From NCBI GenBank assembly GCA_033032865.1, contig JAWHQI010000009.1, forward strand, positions 12,294,001 to 12,358,000: DNA of 64,000 nucleotides, given 5' to 3'. The notes beneath the pieces were generated by a model. The model was not told where the DNA came from, searched no databases, and saw only the letters and a list, made by a program, of their open reading frames with translations. Of this stretch, positions 25,101-35,439 are shown piece by piece. The DNA comes from Dactylorhiza incarnata. Taxonomy: Eukaryota > Streptophyta > Magnoliopsida > Asparagales > Orchidaceae. Each line of letters starts with the position of its first letter. Within the stretch, counting starts at the first letter, position 1. The position numbers were made by a program, and so were the translations under genes.

Positions 25101-26169
25101 CACTTGCCTTTGGCAAAGTGATAAAAGAGATTTTTCTTATCCTCATTAAGTAGTGGTAACACCAAATTAATTACCCGTTGAGTTCTTTAATGTCGGCTGA
25201 ATCTCCATCTAAACAAATAGCTAACTCATCACATGCTCGCCTACCAGCCACCCTCCAATATCTTCCCCCAAAAAACATCAATTTTGAGGGCTAAAACAAG
25301 GAACTTGGAGAAGAAAAATAAATCAATAGCTACCATAAACCAAAAATGAAAGGGATGAAGGAGAAGGGGGGAGAGGAGGAAGAGTTTTCTTGCCTCTAAA
25401 TCAACCGGAGAACCACCAGATCGCGATAAACTCGTAGAAACCCTAGACCCGGCGACGAAAATGAGCCCCCCGACCGCCTCCAGAACTCCTCCGACGGCCT
25501 ACGCCACCGACGCCCGGCGACCCCGGCGCGAACCCTAGAGATCACCTCAACTCCTCGACGGAACCCGCGACAATGGAAGGGAAGGAAAAAGGAAATGGCC
25601 GATCTCCACTTTTCTCCCCATCAGGAACCTTATACGCCATAATAATAGAAGAAAAAAATAAAAATAAAAAATAAAAGAATAACTTTATCTTTTATTTAAC
25701 AGATGTATATATATATTAATGTATTGTGTATGAATATATACAAGCCTTTATACACCGCTATACGCACAAACATGTAACCTTTATACATCCCTTTGTACAA
25801 ATACGAATATATATATATATATACATTTATATATTTACCTACTTGCATAACCCTTCCTATAGGAATTTTCACAATTGCATAAGTTTGCCTATATACGCTT
25901 AAAGCTTCATACATACTCTCACATTTATATATATATATATATATATTTGTATACACCTACCCGCATGAACCTGCAAACATGCATATATATAAATACATAT
26001 ATCTGCATAAATGACTAAATCGAGGATTAACTCGCCGGACGACGATGTTCACGAAACGGTAACGCCCTTTCGCCTCGATGCCCTGAATTAATATTTCGCT
26101 TTAGAATAATTATTATTAATTCCATATGTTTTAATAAAATAATTATAAGGAAAAACCCGGGGCGTTACA
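22140..26169 (-). repeat. 5' LTR of LARD-like element
   Basis: This is the second 4-kb LTR, with the same landmarks as 15765-19783. Visible differences are mainly microsatellite lengths (TA runs at 25810-25940, an AAG run near 23820) and scattered substitutions, so the insertion is young. Confidence 0.85.
23665..23815. repeat. 25-bp tandem array in 5' LTR
   Basis: This is the counterpart of 17285-17445, with units built on AAGTCGACGAGAAAGACT. Confidence 0.8.
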
Positions 26170-27796
26170 CTTTTTCTCTAGACCAATGCTGCACTCCAAG
26201 CTTTGAATCTTTAATGTCTTGATTATAAAGTGTATCCCAATTGAGAGATCACACATGAGTCAACCCCATACCCCACACAATGAAGAATTACATTGCATGA
26301 GACTGTGCTTATTGACCCATTGTGACCTGACATTGGTCTACACTTAGCAATGTGAACCTGCAAGAACAATACTAGAAAAATATATCAAATACACAAACAA
26401 TTCAATCTTGGTTCAAAGTTGACTTTCTACAAATCAAGGTTATTGTGGATACAATACCCAACAAATACACTCACCCATACCCCGTTGTTATGGGTATATT
26501 AGTCGGTTTGGTCTTTCGAGCGATGGGCTCGATGGTTGTAGATACGAACAGGTTAGTTCGGCGAGCCGGTGGCTCGGAAGGTTGATGTGATGGGCAGGTT
26601 AGCCCGGGGAGCCTATGGCTCGGAGATATATAGTAATCATGATTACATGCGCATAAAGGTGGTGGGTCTTCGGTATTGACGGTCATTCACACCAACGTTA
26701 ATACACTGACTCGGTAAGTGTGGATTTGCATTTAGCCAAGAAAAGTCTGGTGGCCCAGCCAGTAAGAGTATGCAGGCGCTCCGCGGTTTTGCGTTGAGGC
26801 ATACGATAGGTCTAGGTTAGGTAGTGTGAATACCAACCTGGAGGTGGACGATGTCCAACCCACAGCTTCCGTTTGCCACTACGGGGGTATCCTGGGAGTT
26901 TTGCTAGCTCCAAAAAGGGGTACTAAAGGTCTGTGCGCGTAGAGTCGAAGTGTGTGAATTGCACTTGTGTGAACATCGCATAAACTGCATAACCATGCAT
27001 GTCATGGCATAAGCATTGCATTTCAACCCATACTCTTATCGTATAAATCGGTATGAGACTTCTTATACGATAGGCCTTGCTAAACGGCCTCTTGGTCTAT
27101 AGGTCTGTATGGGCATTCCTATAAATCAATGGTTACTTTTCTATTATCTTCTTGTCTTTACATACTTACCTTACTTGTTCTTTACCCTGCTTTATTTACT
27201 GCTTCAATTATTTATATACACCTGTGTAGTGGTAGACATTTACTGTAGACTAGATCTGTCGTCATCTGCTTTGTTTTATACCCCTTGCTGTCCTACGCTT
27301 CATCCCTCCCGCACCGTGCCTAGGAGTCACTGGGGGATGGGTGGTGGGAAATGAGGCTTAGTCTATTTGACTAACGGTCGGTGGACCATATCATTTTAGG
27401 GAATCGAGGAGACGCAGCAGCACTAGAGGCTGGTGCAAATGGAGGCGGGCCAGTCTAGTACAGGAGCACCAGTTTCAGGATCAGTGAGTGATTAGTAGTT
27501 TGCTTCCGCGAGTGACCTTGTAGTGAGGACATGATGTACATGACATGCACCCTTTATTATTGTTATCTTTATATTCAGTTATGATCTGTGGACATTTACC
27601 CTCATGGTTTTATATTTCATGTGATGTGAACTTGAGCTTCTCTATATGTTCAAATATACTTTTATTCTTTTATGATCAATATGGACGGCATGATCGACGT
27701 TTTGTAGTAATGACCTTCCCGAGTGTTGGTGTCACCGCAAAGCGGCGGTTTCAGGCATAAGACATGATAGCGAAGCAAAAAAAATGGGGTCTTACA

Positions 27797-28673
27797 TTAA
27801 GAGCACGCGCTGATTGGACAATCAGGCGGCGACATTAATTGCTGATAACGCGTCTGGCAGAATTTGAATCTGTCTCGATGATATTTCCATCGTTACGACG
27901 ACATGGACAATATCTCAGCGACAGAGCTTGTCGATGTCTTAGACTTGGACAGATCTTTAAGTCTTCTTCCTTCTTCTTCGGACAAGGATATCACGATGAT
28001 ACGGGACATCCCTTCTGACATGAAGTCATCTAACTAATGTCGGCGTAATCTTGACTGCTCAATGTTATGTTCATGATGTCGTCGACACCACCTTGTCTTA
28101 TCAATGGCATAATCACCTTTACGTCGATAAGTTTTTCTTCAACAAATGCCTGTCTTCATAAGACCTTCCTTAGCTTTCTCGACGTCAAGCCTTCTTTACG
28201 ACGATATCGTTGATATCAGTCTTTCTTTGCCTTTTCAACGACACAGCTTCTTTACGACGATGTCGTCGACATCTATTTTACTTAGCCTTTTTGATGACAA
28301 GGCTTCTTTACGCGATGTCGTCGACATTGTCTTGTACTTGTACACAAGTATTCTTCCTTCATCTTGGCATCCTGATATCGTTGTGTGGTGTTGTAGTGTT
28401 ACGACGATATCATCATGCATATGTCATTTCGACGACAACTGACATGATTCTTATGCTTTGCTTTGCACATCATTTCGACGACGTGAATACTCTTTCCGAT
28501 GATATGTCCAGTCCTTTTCGACGATATTGTACTTAGTGAAGTTATTAAAGTACTGAACATATTGTCTGATCTCTGCAAGCATGAACTGGATAAAATATTA
28601 AATACACAATGCTTTTATCATTAAACTGAGCACTTCTTCAAAGCAGGAACATTGCAGGGCATAGTTCCCAACA
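27797..28673 (-). mobile_element. Copia-type LTR C, U3 part
   Basis: This continues 1-474 after removal of the solo LTR. It ends at 28673 with the LTR start TGTTGGGAACTATGCC (minus strand), which abuts Tat coding sequence (ending NWEG). From 27870 to 28530 it contains many short near-palindromes built from ACGACGATATCGT and TTTCGACGACG, located about 150 bp upstream of the TATA box at 401-409 once the insertion is removed. The LTR therefore interrupts the Tat pol. The matching flank and TSD lie beyond the left window edge. Confidence 0.65.
27870..28530. promoter_or_regulatory. U3 array of CGACGA/TCGTCG palindromes in LTR C
   Basis: Repeated words include GATGATATTTCCATC, ACGACGATGTCGTCGACAT and TTTCGACGACGTGAA, each self-complementary or nearly so. 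The location matches the palindrome arrays of the SIRE-like LTRs at 4745-5230 and 43660-43980, but the motif differs. A regulatory role is inferred from position only. Confidence 0.5.
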
Positions 28674-29690
28674 AACCCTCCCAGTTGGTGTGGAGTTTTC
28701 CAACAGTTGTTGACCTTCCCGCAACGTCAAAATTTTTTAGAACTAGATCTCCCTTTACAAATTATTTAATTTGAATGTGCTTGTCAAAATACTTAGTCAT
28801 CATGCACTTGATTTGCTCTGGCAAACCGTTGCCAGTCGCGGAGCTCTACCACATGGTCAAGTGAGAGTCTCTTCTCTTCCTCGTTCTCCACTCATCATCT
28901 CCTTCCCTCGCGACGAGGACTCGCGTGGACCTTATCTCGAACTCCACCGGCAACATGGTCTCCGAGCCATGAGAGAGTTTAAAAGGGGTTTCCTAATGGC
29001 GTGTTGGGTGTGGTCCGCAAAGCCCAGAGGACTAAGGGAGTTGCTCCACGCAATTCTCTTTCAAGTTCTCCACCTTCTTCTTTAATAAGTTTACAATGAG
29101 CTTGTTCGCGGCCTCCACCTGCCCATTGCTCCTTGGGTGGTGGACGGACGCGAAGCAGTGGTCAATGCTCAATTGTGTGCAGAAGTTGGTGAGCTCGTTA
29201 CTAGCAAACTGTGGCCCGTTGTTCGTGACGATGGCTAGGGGCAGCCCGTACTGGCATATTATCTCCCCCCAAATGAAGTTTCTTATTACCTGCGAGGTTG
29301 TCTTCGCTAACGGCTTGACCTAGCCATTTGGAGAAGTAATCAATCATGACCAGGAGGAACCTCCTCTGCCCGTTGGCCTGAGGGAAAGGGCCTACCGGGT
29401 CCATCCCCCAGATTGCAAAAGGCCACGACGTCGTGATTGTCTTGAGACTCTGCGCTGGTAGGAGTTGAAGCGGTGTGAAGAGCTGGAACTTCTGACACTT
29501 CCTCGCGTACTTTACCGCATCTTTGCCGATCGTGGGTCAGAAATATCCTTGTTGCAACTTCCTCTTCTCCAAGGTTCGGCTCCCTGAGTGACTGCCACAC
29601 TTCCCGGAGTGAATCTCTTCCAAAACCATGGGGACCTCTTCCTCGGAGACACATCTTGCCAGGAGCCCTGACAGGGTCTTCCGGTACAGG
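28674..29690 (-). pseudogene. Tat-type Gypsy integrase, degraded
   Basis: Read on the minus strand, the zinc-binding part HSGKCGSHSGSRTL..GYF and RKCQKFQLF (29690-29480) is followed by WGMDPVGPFPQANGQRRFL and MIDYFSKW (29410-29310). After frameshifts come IVTNNGPQFASNELT (29240-29190) and HHPRSNGQVEAANKLIV. The second catalytic Asp of the DDE triad (normally TDNG) is Asn here, while the Glu in GQVEAAN is present. The C-terminal GDLVLKNFDVAGRS..GKLHTNWEG wording is typical of Tat pol and breaks at 28674 where LTR C starts. There are several stops and frameshifts. Plus-strand frames here are shadows. Confidence 0.8.
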
Positions 29691-30240
29691 TCCCCTTCAT
29701 GAAATAGATAGTAGGCGGACTTGTACCTGAATCGCCTCTTGTCCGGAACCTCCTCTGGAAATTTGCCCGAGGTAAAAAAAAACAATGAAAGGGTCCATCC
29801 ACGAGGGTCTCTGATTGATCACCATCAGCTCTCCCTCTTCAATGGATGACTGAAACAATTCCGCCATCGTTCCTCCCGCGCGATGGTTATACTTTGCCAA
29901 ATAGTCTGCCTAAGTGTTCTCTTCCCTTGGCACGTGCCAGATGGAGAAGGTGCGAAACAAACGAATAAGCCCCTTGACCTTTGTCAGGTACCGTTGGAGA
30001 GTTAGCTCTCTCGTCTTGAACTCCCCCATGACCTGGGATGCCACCACCATTGAGTTCGTTGAAACATTCACGTCCTAGACCCCTACCTCAATTGCCAAGC
30101 GGAGCCCTGCTATTACCGCCTAGTAATCGGCTTGGTGGTTGGTAAGAGGGAAGTGGATATCGATCGCTTGCTCGATCTTCGTTCTCAGCGAACTTACCAC
30201 TCCCACTCCCACTCCTAGGGAGTATCTTCATGATGCCCCA
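29691..30240 (-). pseudogene. Tat-type additional RNase H and linker, degraded
   Basis: Minus-strand fragments read IDIHFPLTNHQADY (cf. the usual TNNQAEYEA), VIAGLRLAIEVG, VVASQVMGEFKTRE, YLTKVKGLIRLF and the end of the second RNase H domain (IWHVPREENT..ADYLAKYNHRAGG). A second RNase H between RT/RH and integrase is a hallmark of the Tat lineage. Stop codons interrupt it in several places. Confidence 0.7.
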
Positions 30241-31025
30241 TCAACGAGCATCTCCCAGGACACATGCTCGAGAGAATTGGATTCCTCCACCCCGACCACA
30301 TACTCCGGCAGGTAAGTCTGTCACCGCCTGCGCCTTCATTGACAGTCGATGTATGAAGGAGATCTCGAACTCGCTCAGTTTCACTGACCACTTTGCTAGC
30401 CTTCCTGAATGCTCCACCCCTTCCATGATGTTGCGAATGGGGTGGTCAGTCACTACCTTGATCGAGTGCGCCTGAAAATATGGTTGGAGCTTCCTTGCCG
30501 AGATGATCATGGCAAACGCTAACTTCTCAAGAATGAGATACCTGAGCTCTGCCTTTTTCGGGACCCTGCTGACATAGTAGATAAGTAGCTGCTTCTTTCC
30601 TTGCTCTCAAACTAGGACCGAGCTTATCGCCTCAGCTCCAACTCCGAGGTATAAAGCCAAATCCTCCCCTTCTCTCGGCCCTTGGAGTAGCGGGGCCTGC
30701 ATGAGCTGTTTCTTCAATGCTTGGAAAACCTCCTCGCACTCTGGATACCACTCAAACTTTTGATTCCCTCGCAACACTTTGAAGAAGGGTGAGCACTTCT
30801 CCCCTGCCCGGGAGAGGAACCTACTCAACTCTGCCAGCTTCCCCGTCAGGCGCTGGACCTCCTTGGCATTCTCAGGTGACTCCAAATCCAAGATCACATT
30901 CACCTTATCGGGGTTGGGCTCTACAACCACCGAGATGAGGTGGCCCAGAAACTTTCCCCTGCCTGCCTCGAAGACACACTTCAAGGGGTTAAGCCTCATC
31001 TTAAACTTTCTCAGGGTGGTGAAAG
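30241..31025 (-). pseudogene. Tat-type RT C terminus and first RNase H
   Basis: From 31020 leftward the minus strand reads TFTTLRKFKMRLNPLKCVFE, KFLGHLIS, LTGKLAELSRFLSRAGEKC and FFKVLRGNQKFEW, i.e. the RT thumb/connection. The first RNase H follows, with YYVSRVPKKAELRY, MIISARKLQPYFQAHSIKVV and TDHPIRNIME..AKWSVKLSEFEI. The upstream half of RT lies at 41865-42587 and joins across the Gypsy insertion 31026-41859 (duplicated GAAAG). Confidence 0.8.
31021..31025. repeat. Target site duplication GAAAG (left copy)
   Basis: GAAAG precedes TGTAAGACCCC at 31026 and is repeated at 41860-41864 after GGATGTTACA. Confidence 0.9.
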
Positions 31026-31825
31026 TGTAAGACCCCCCCCCCCCCACCCTCCCAAATCGACGGTCCGACCGGGGGATCTCATCGCACACCACCCTTTTAG
31101 CACGACACCGAAGCGATCCCGAAGGGTGGAGGTACTAGCTTCTCCAACCCCCTTCCTTGAACACTCTGTTGTCACACCTAAGGTTGATGTTAAGCGAAAG
31201 TCACTATACACCAACAGAGTAGGGAAGCAGTATTCTAGCGGAAGACATCATCAATGAGTGCATATTATAATACTTAGTGGAAGACGTCATCAAAGAGTGC
31301 ACTTTATAGCACTTAGCGGAAGAAGTAGTTTTATCACAGAAACCACAATTTTAAGACCTGTAAATAATCTACATATCTCTGCCGCATAAAATCCTAACCA
31401 TCAAGGATTTATTGTCATTATATATATATACCCTGGGATAGGGCACAACAAAAGGAGATGCGGCTTAACTAACTTATACCTGACGTAGCCTGCTCTGTGA
31501 CTTCATCCACACACAGATGTTGTCACTCATCCGCACCTGTCACCTGTGCCAAAGACAAGTTATTAGAACCACGAATAGAATCCAACCCCTACTAACAAAC
31601 AGACATAATATAACATTGATAAGGGAGGGGATATCTGGACTCTTATTGGGCCGAGGCAGTCTTCCCACGACCACCGCCTACGTACTCTGTATCATCCTGC
31701 ATACGGTCTCAGACTCACGTAGTTCTATTAGTTTCGCACGGGTTGCCCTCCCAGACCGTCCGTCGTGCGGGTTGCCTTAGAGTAAAACTCATCGGCCATC
31801 CGACATTCTCCCAAGGCACATTTTC

Positions 31826-32129
31826 CGAAGGCACGTTTATATTCCCGTAGGAATATTTCTCGAAGGCACAATATATTCCCGTAGGAATATTTCTCGAAGG
31901 CACAATATATTCCCGTAGGAATATTTCTCGAAGGCACAATATATTCTCGTAGGAATATTTCTCGAAGGCACAACATATCCCCGTAGGAATATTTCTCGAA
32001 GGCACAATATATCCCCGTAGGAATATTTCTCGAAGGCACAATATATCCCCATAGGAATTTTCTCGAAGGCACAATATATTCCCGTAGGAATATTTCTCAA
32101 AGACACAATATATTCCCGTAGGAATTATC
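31826..32129. repeat. 34-bp tandem array, 9 units
   Basis: Units run CGAAGGCACAATATATTC, then CCGTAGGAATATTTCT. Because 34 is not a multiple of three and the unit lacks minus-strand stops, all three minus frames stay open and give overlapping false proteins built on IPTGIYCAFEKYSYG. Each unit junction contains TTCTCGAA. Confidence 0.9.
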
Positions 32130-32252
32130 TTTTACTCCTGAATGCGACTTGTAATTCAATTCAGGATTCAGAGTATAAAGAGGGAATGACATTTGACCCA
32201 TAGGATATAAATCCCCAGTTAATAATATTTAGGCTCTCTATTCATTTACGAT

Positions 32253-33910
32253 TTCAAAAGTAATCCTTTGGTTCTCCTCAAAGCCTAACTTGCAAAGGGA
32301 AATCTGAATATGTGATTATATACCTTTGGCCAACCTTTAACCTTAGAAGCGGATCAACCATCATTAATCCTCTTTTGAGAAAAGAGGAGAAGATATATAT
32401 GAGAGTGAGAGGGAGAGGAGGAGAGGAATGAACATATAGAAGCATATCATGCCAAATAAAAATGTCTTTTTCGGATCTTAAACCATATTTATATAGATCG
32501 GACAAGGGCATAGGAATTGGTATTCATGTCCAGGAAGCATCAAACTAATTTCATAATTATTCCCTCATCGACGTCATGTTTCACCCACCGACCCATCAAG
32601 GATAACACCCATATTAGGAATAGCATATGGTCGCTATCGGAGACAGTATCGAGCCCAATCAATGGATGTTATTGCATAAACTTTATTGCAGAAAGAGATG
32701 AAGAGAGAGAGAGAGTTGCAAATCATACATAAATAATGATGGCATGAGTTGCACAAGCTTCAACCCATGACATCCTCCAAGCATGAAGTTTCTTGTGCTC
32801 AGCCCATATAGCAAAGAGAGGAGAAGAAATCTAAGAGCTCAATCAAGGAACTGTTCAAGTATGCATATTTAAAGTGGCTGACTATTTCGAGCTGGCAACC
32901 AAAATCCCCGGCTCAGCTTGGCGTGCTTCACAGCCTCTTACCATATGTCGCGCAGTTCAGAAACTTGTAAACACATGAGAGGAAGAGAGCAAAACTACGA
33001 ACAGTTATATTAAAACACTTGAACCGTTGCGACCCGGCAACCAAAATCCTCGGCTCAGCTTGGCGTGCTTCACAGCCTCTTACCATATGCCGCGCAGTTC
33101 AGAAACTTGTAAACACATGAGAGTAAGAGAGCAAAACTACGAACAGTTATATTAAAACACTTGAACCATTGCGAGCCGGCAACCAAAATCCTCGGCTCAG
33201 CTTGGCGTGCTTCACAGCCTCTTACCATATGTCGCGCAGTTCAGAACTATTTAGGGTTGACCCTGAAGGAATGTCCCATTTGCACGTCAACTCTAAATTA
33301 TAGGCACTAATTAAAGAAAAGCCAAGACATCGATCTGTTCGTTCTGCTCTACAAGCGGCGGCCAGTTCGGCACTATTTAAGGTTGACTCTGAAGGCATGC
33401 CCCATCTTCACGTCAACTCTAAATTGTAGGCAATAAAGAAATAGAATACAGTAAAGGAAATACTGAAATAAAGTGCAGTAGCTGAACTGGACCAGTACGA
33501 GACTGGAGTAGAACTGAAAGTATTAACTGAAAGCAGTAAATGCAGGACCAGTGCGGGACTGGAGTATTTGAAAGTACTAACTGAAAGCAGTAAATGCAGG
33601 ACCAGTACGAGACTGGAGGAAATAAATAAATAAACATGTTAGTAGTCCAATCACTCCATAATCAGGAGGCTTCAGTTCCATCTCCGTTCATAGGAGGAAA
33701 GTTCTGTTCCATCTCCGTTCATAGGAGCTTCTTCCAAATTCTGCCTTTTATTAAAGTCCGAGCTCGGGTTTTAATTGCAACCTTTAAGCATGGCTTAAGC
33801 AGACTTGAGGAACGATATAATGAGTTTCTTAAAACCTCAGAAGAGGCGACTCTCATTGTCCGAGCATTATTCTAATCGCAGCTCGTTGAGTTATTATTTC
33901 ATTTTAAGAT
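32253..33910. repeat. 1.66-kb segment present in only one LTR, rich in tandem duplications
   Basis: It holds 2.5 copies of a 142-bp unit beginning GGCAACCAAAATCC (32889-33246), a duplicated GGTTGACYCTGAAGG block (33248-33303 and 33373-33432), two to three copies of an ACTGGACCAGTACGAGACTGG block (33465-33625) and a repeated TTCCATCTCCGTTCATAGGA. CATT occurs at both borders, consistent with deletion from the other LTR through a 4-bp match. No gene recognised. Confidence 0.65.
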
Positions 33911-35439
33911 CATTAGAATAGAAGTTAATATCTGAATCCCACTTTTATTTTAGGCTGGTAACATCCATAAAGAGCTATTATGAATTTTTCAAAGCCTTTT
34001 GAGTTATATACAGACTTTGCTAATTTATTTAGGCTCTCATAATCGTCAAATAAATTTCCAAATATATCAAAATTGCTTTAAAAATTCCCAAACTTTTCCA
34101 GAGGGTGTGATCCAGCCTCCCAAGCTTCCCAAAATATTTGGAGACATGTTGGAGGAGAGCGTAATTAATTATTAATTCATAACATAGCTTTTTTAGCATC
34201 TAAAAATAGTAAAATCATTTCAAAAATTCCAAAATAATTACAGTAGATGTAGGTCAGTAGTAGGAAGCTTCCCAAATTTTCTCAAAATTTTCCATCACTG
34301 TTACAGCCCTCTGATAATTCAAAAACCCCAAAAATCATAGTATTTTAATTTCTAAAAATACTTAGCCTCCTCGAAAAATTATGAAATTTTTACAGGAGCT
34401 AGCCCTTGCCAAGATGAGCAACTTTGATGTTCAAAGTTTTTGCACTTGGGCTATATATAAGACCCAGAAAAATCAAATGTATAAAATATAATAATAAAAT
34501 TTTATCAAAAATTTTGACAGCCGTGCGGGCTTTCCCCGCCGGCGTCCGGCCACCGGCCGGCCGTGGCTCCGCCCCCAGACAACTCTATGGGGGCGGGCGC
34601 TCCCTTCGGCGGTGGTCCGGTGGCCTGCCGCCGCCGGCCACCGCCGGAGTTAATTTAATCAAATTTGAACGGAGGAGAGGGAGGGCGGCGGCGGCGCTCC
34701 GGTCGCCGGATTTCGCATGCGATGCGTCCGACAGTTAGGTAGGGAGGAGAGGAGAAGGTCCCACCTTGTTTGGAGGCCTCCGGGAGCTCTCGACGAGATC
34801 CGCCACAGAAGGTGGTGGAGGGTGGTGGAGGCTCGACTCGCATTTTCCGGCGAGGTGGGGCTCCGGCGGGGGGGGGGGGGGCTTGGGCTCAACTGAGCTG
34901 GGGGAGAGGAGTGCCTTTCTCTGGAGGGGGTGGGGGCCTTTATATAGGAGTTGGAGGAACCTCTCCTCCTCATGCTCATGGTGTGGGATTAATCTCCCAT
35001 GGAGGGGAGGGTTGGCTCCTCCCAGCTGGTTAGGGGAAGGTGGCAGCCCCTCATTGGTGGGTTGTACACCCTACAAGCCTAGCTAGGCTATTAGGCATGT
35101 GAGGAAAAACAAAGAGAGAAAGAGAGGGAGAGAAAGAGTGTGGCTTGGAGCACTCTTGGGTCTTGATTTTGTGGACATCCAATCAGTCGATGGCATGGAG
35201 ATTGTGGTCTCTTAGCCATTGGATGAAGATGAGTGACTTGGGTTAAGAGGAGCTTGGGTGGGGTTTTTTTTTTTTAAAGAAACACCAAACTCACCTCTTA
35301 TGGAGAGGGTTGACCAAGTCAACCCTAAGTGGGTCCCCCACCCTATGCGGGTCAAAGTCAACATGAGTCCACATCATTGAGTGTCGAGTCAACATTTGAT
35401 GTGACGGGGTCGAAATCAAGTGTTTACGTATCTCGATAT

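Larger units (their letters stand above)
15765..26169 (-). mobile_element. LARD-like non-autonomous Gypsy element with 4-kb LTRs
   Basis: Two long, almost identical LTRs (15765-19783, 4019 bp; 22140-26169, 4030 bp) flank an internal domain of only 2356 bp. On the minus strand the LTR runs TGTAACGCCCC..GGGTTGTGACA. A PBS and a PPT are both present at the expected places and the TSD is CTTTT, so this was a competent retrotransposition product. The internal domain holds only a decayed piece of Gypsy PR-RT, so proteins must have come from another element. Large LTRs plus a non-coding core match the LARD description. The coding remnant suggests derivation from a Tekay-like chromovirus. Confidence 0.85.
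3914..26463 (-). mobile_element. Full-length SIRE/Maximus-like Copia retrotransposon (element A)
   Basis: The element has two LTRs (3914-5549 and the interrupted 14420-26463), a tRNA-iMet-type PBS next to the 5' LTR, a polypurine tract next to the 3' LTR and 5-bp TSDs (AATAC). It reads on the minus strand in the order 5' LTR, PBS, gag, PR, INT, RT, RNase H, extra ORF, PPT, 3' LTR. Removing the nested LARD-like insertion gives about 12.1 kb. INT before RT defines Copia. The long gag with two CCHC knuckles, the RNase H wording and the additional ORF after pol point to the SIRE lineage. The LTR copies look nearly identical by eye, so insertion is recent relative to the other elements here, but frameshifts in gag, RT/RH and the extra ORF make this copy non-functional as read. 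Confidence 0.9.
14420..26463 (-). repeat. 5' LTR of element A, interrupted by the LARD-like element
   Basis: The LTR consists of 14420-15764 and 26175-26463 (about 1634 bp) and is nearly identical to 3914-5549. It is split inside the U3 by the element at 15765-26169. The split regenerates TTCCTTTTTCTCTAG when one CTTTT copy is removed, exactly the sequence seen in the intact LTR near 5255. Confidence 0.9.
475..27796 (+). mobile_element. Solo long LTR, Gypsy/chromovirus (Tekay-like) type, interrupted
   Basis: The sequence runs from TGTAACATCCCC (475) to GGGGTCTTACA (27796) and is flanked by TTAAG on both sides. After removing the SIRE-like insertion (3914-26463 plus one TSD copy) it is about 4.77 kb long. 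No second LTR copy or internal domain is visible, so I read it as a solo LTR left by LTR-LTR recombination. Orientation is inferred by analogy with the LARD-like element nested here, whose PBS shows that the TGTAAC terminus is the U3 start. Segment 475-3913 holds a 158-bp tandem array (690-1130), a TATA-like motif near 1473 and a GC-rich island (1740-1850). Segment 26469-27796 is non-coding with tandem variants of GGCTCGG at 26520-26630. Confidence 0.75.

Noticed and set aside
28674..28690. Polypurine tract (CTGGGAGGG) next to LTR C, implying a 3' LTR
   Set aside because: The bases encode the conserved Tat pol tail GKLHTNWEG on the minus strand; LTR C simply interrupts Tat coding sequence there.
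28771..29323. Plus-strand proteins in the 28.8-29.3 kb region
   Set aside because: Antisense shadows of the Tat integrase read on the minus strand.
31715..32106. Three overlapping minus-strand proteins built on repeating IPTGIYCAFEKYSYG
   Set aside because: They are the three frames of a stop-free 34-bp minisatellite inside an LTR; period not divisible by three explains all of them.
31826..32129. CRISPR-like repeat array
   Set aside because: No unique spacers, direct head-to-tail 34-bp units, plant LTR context.
34424..35086. Gly/Pro-rich overlapping proteins on both strands
   Set aside because: Open only because of the GC-rich island in the LTR; not consistent between the two LTR copies beyond shared ancestry.
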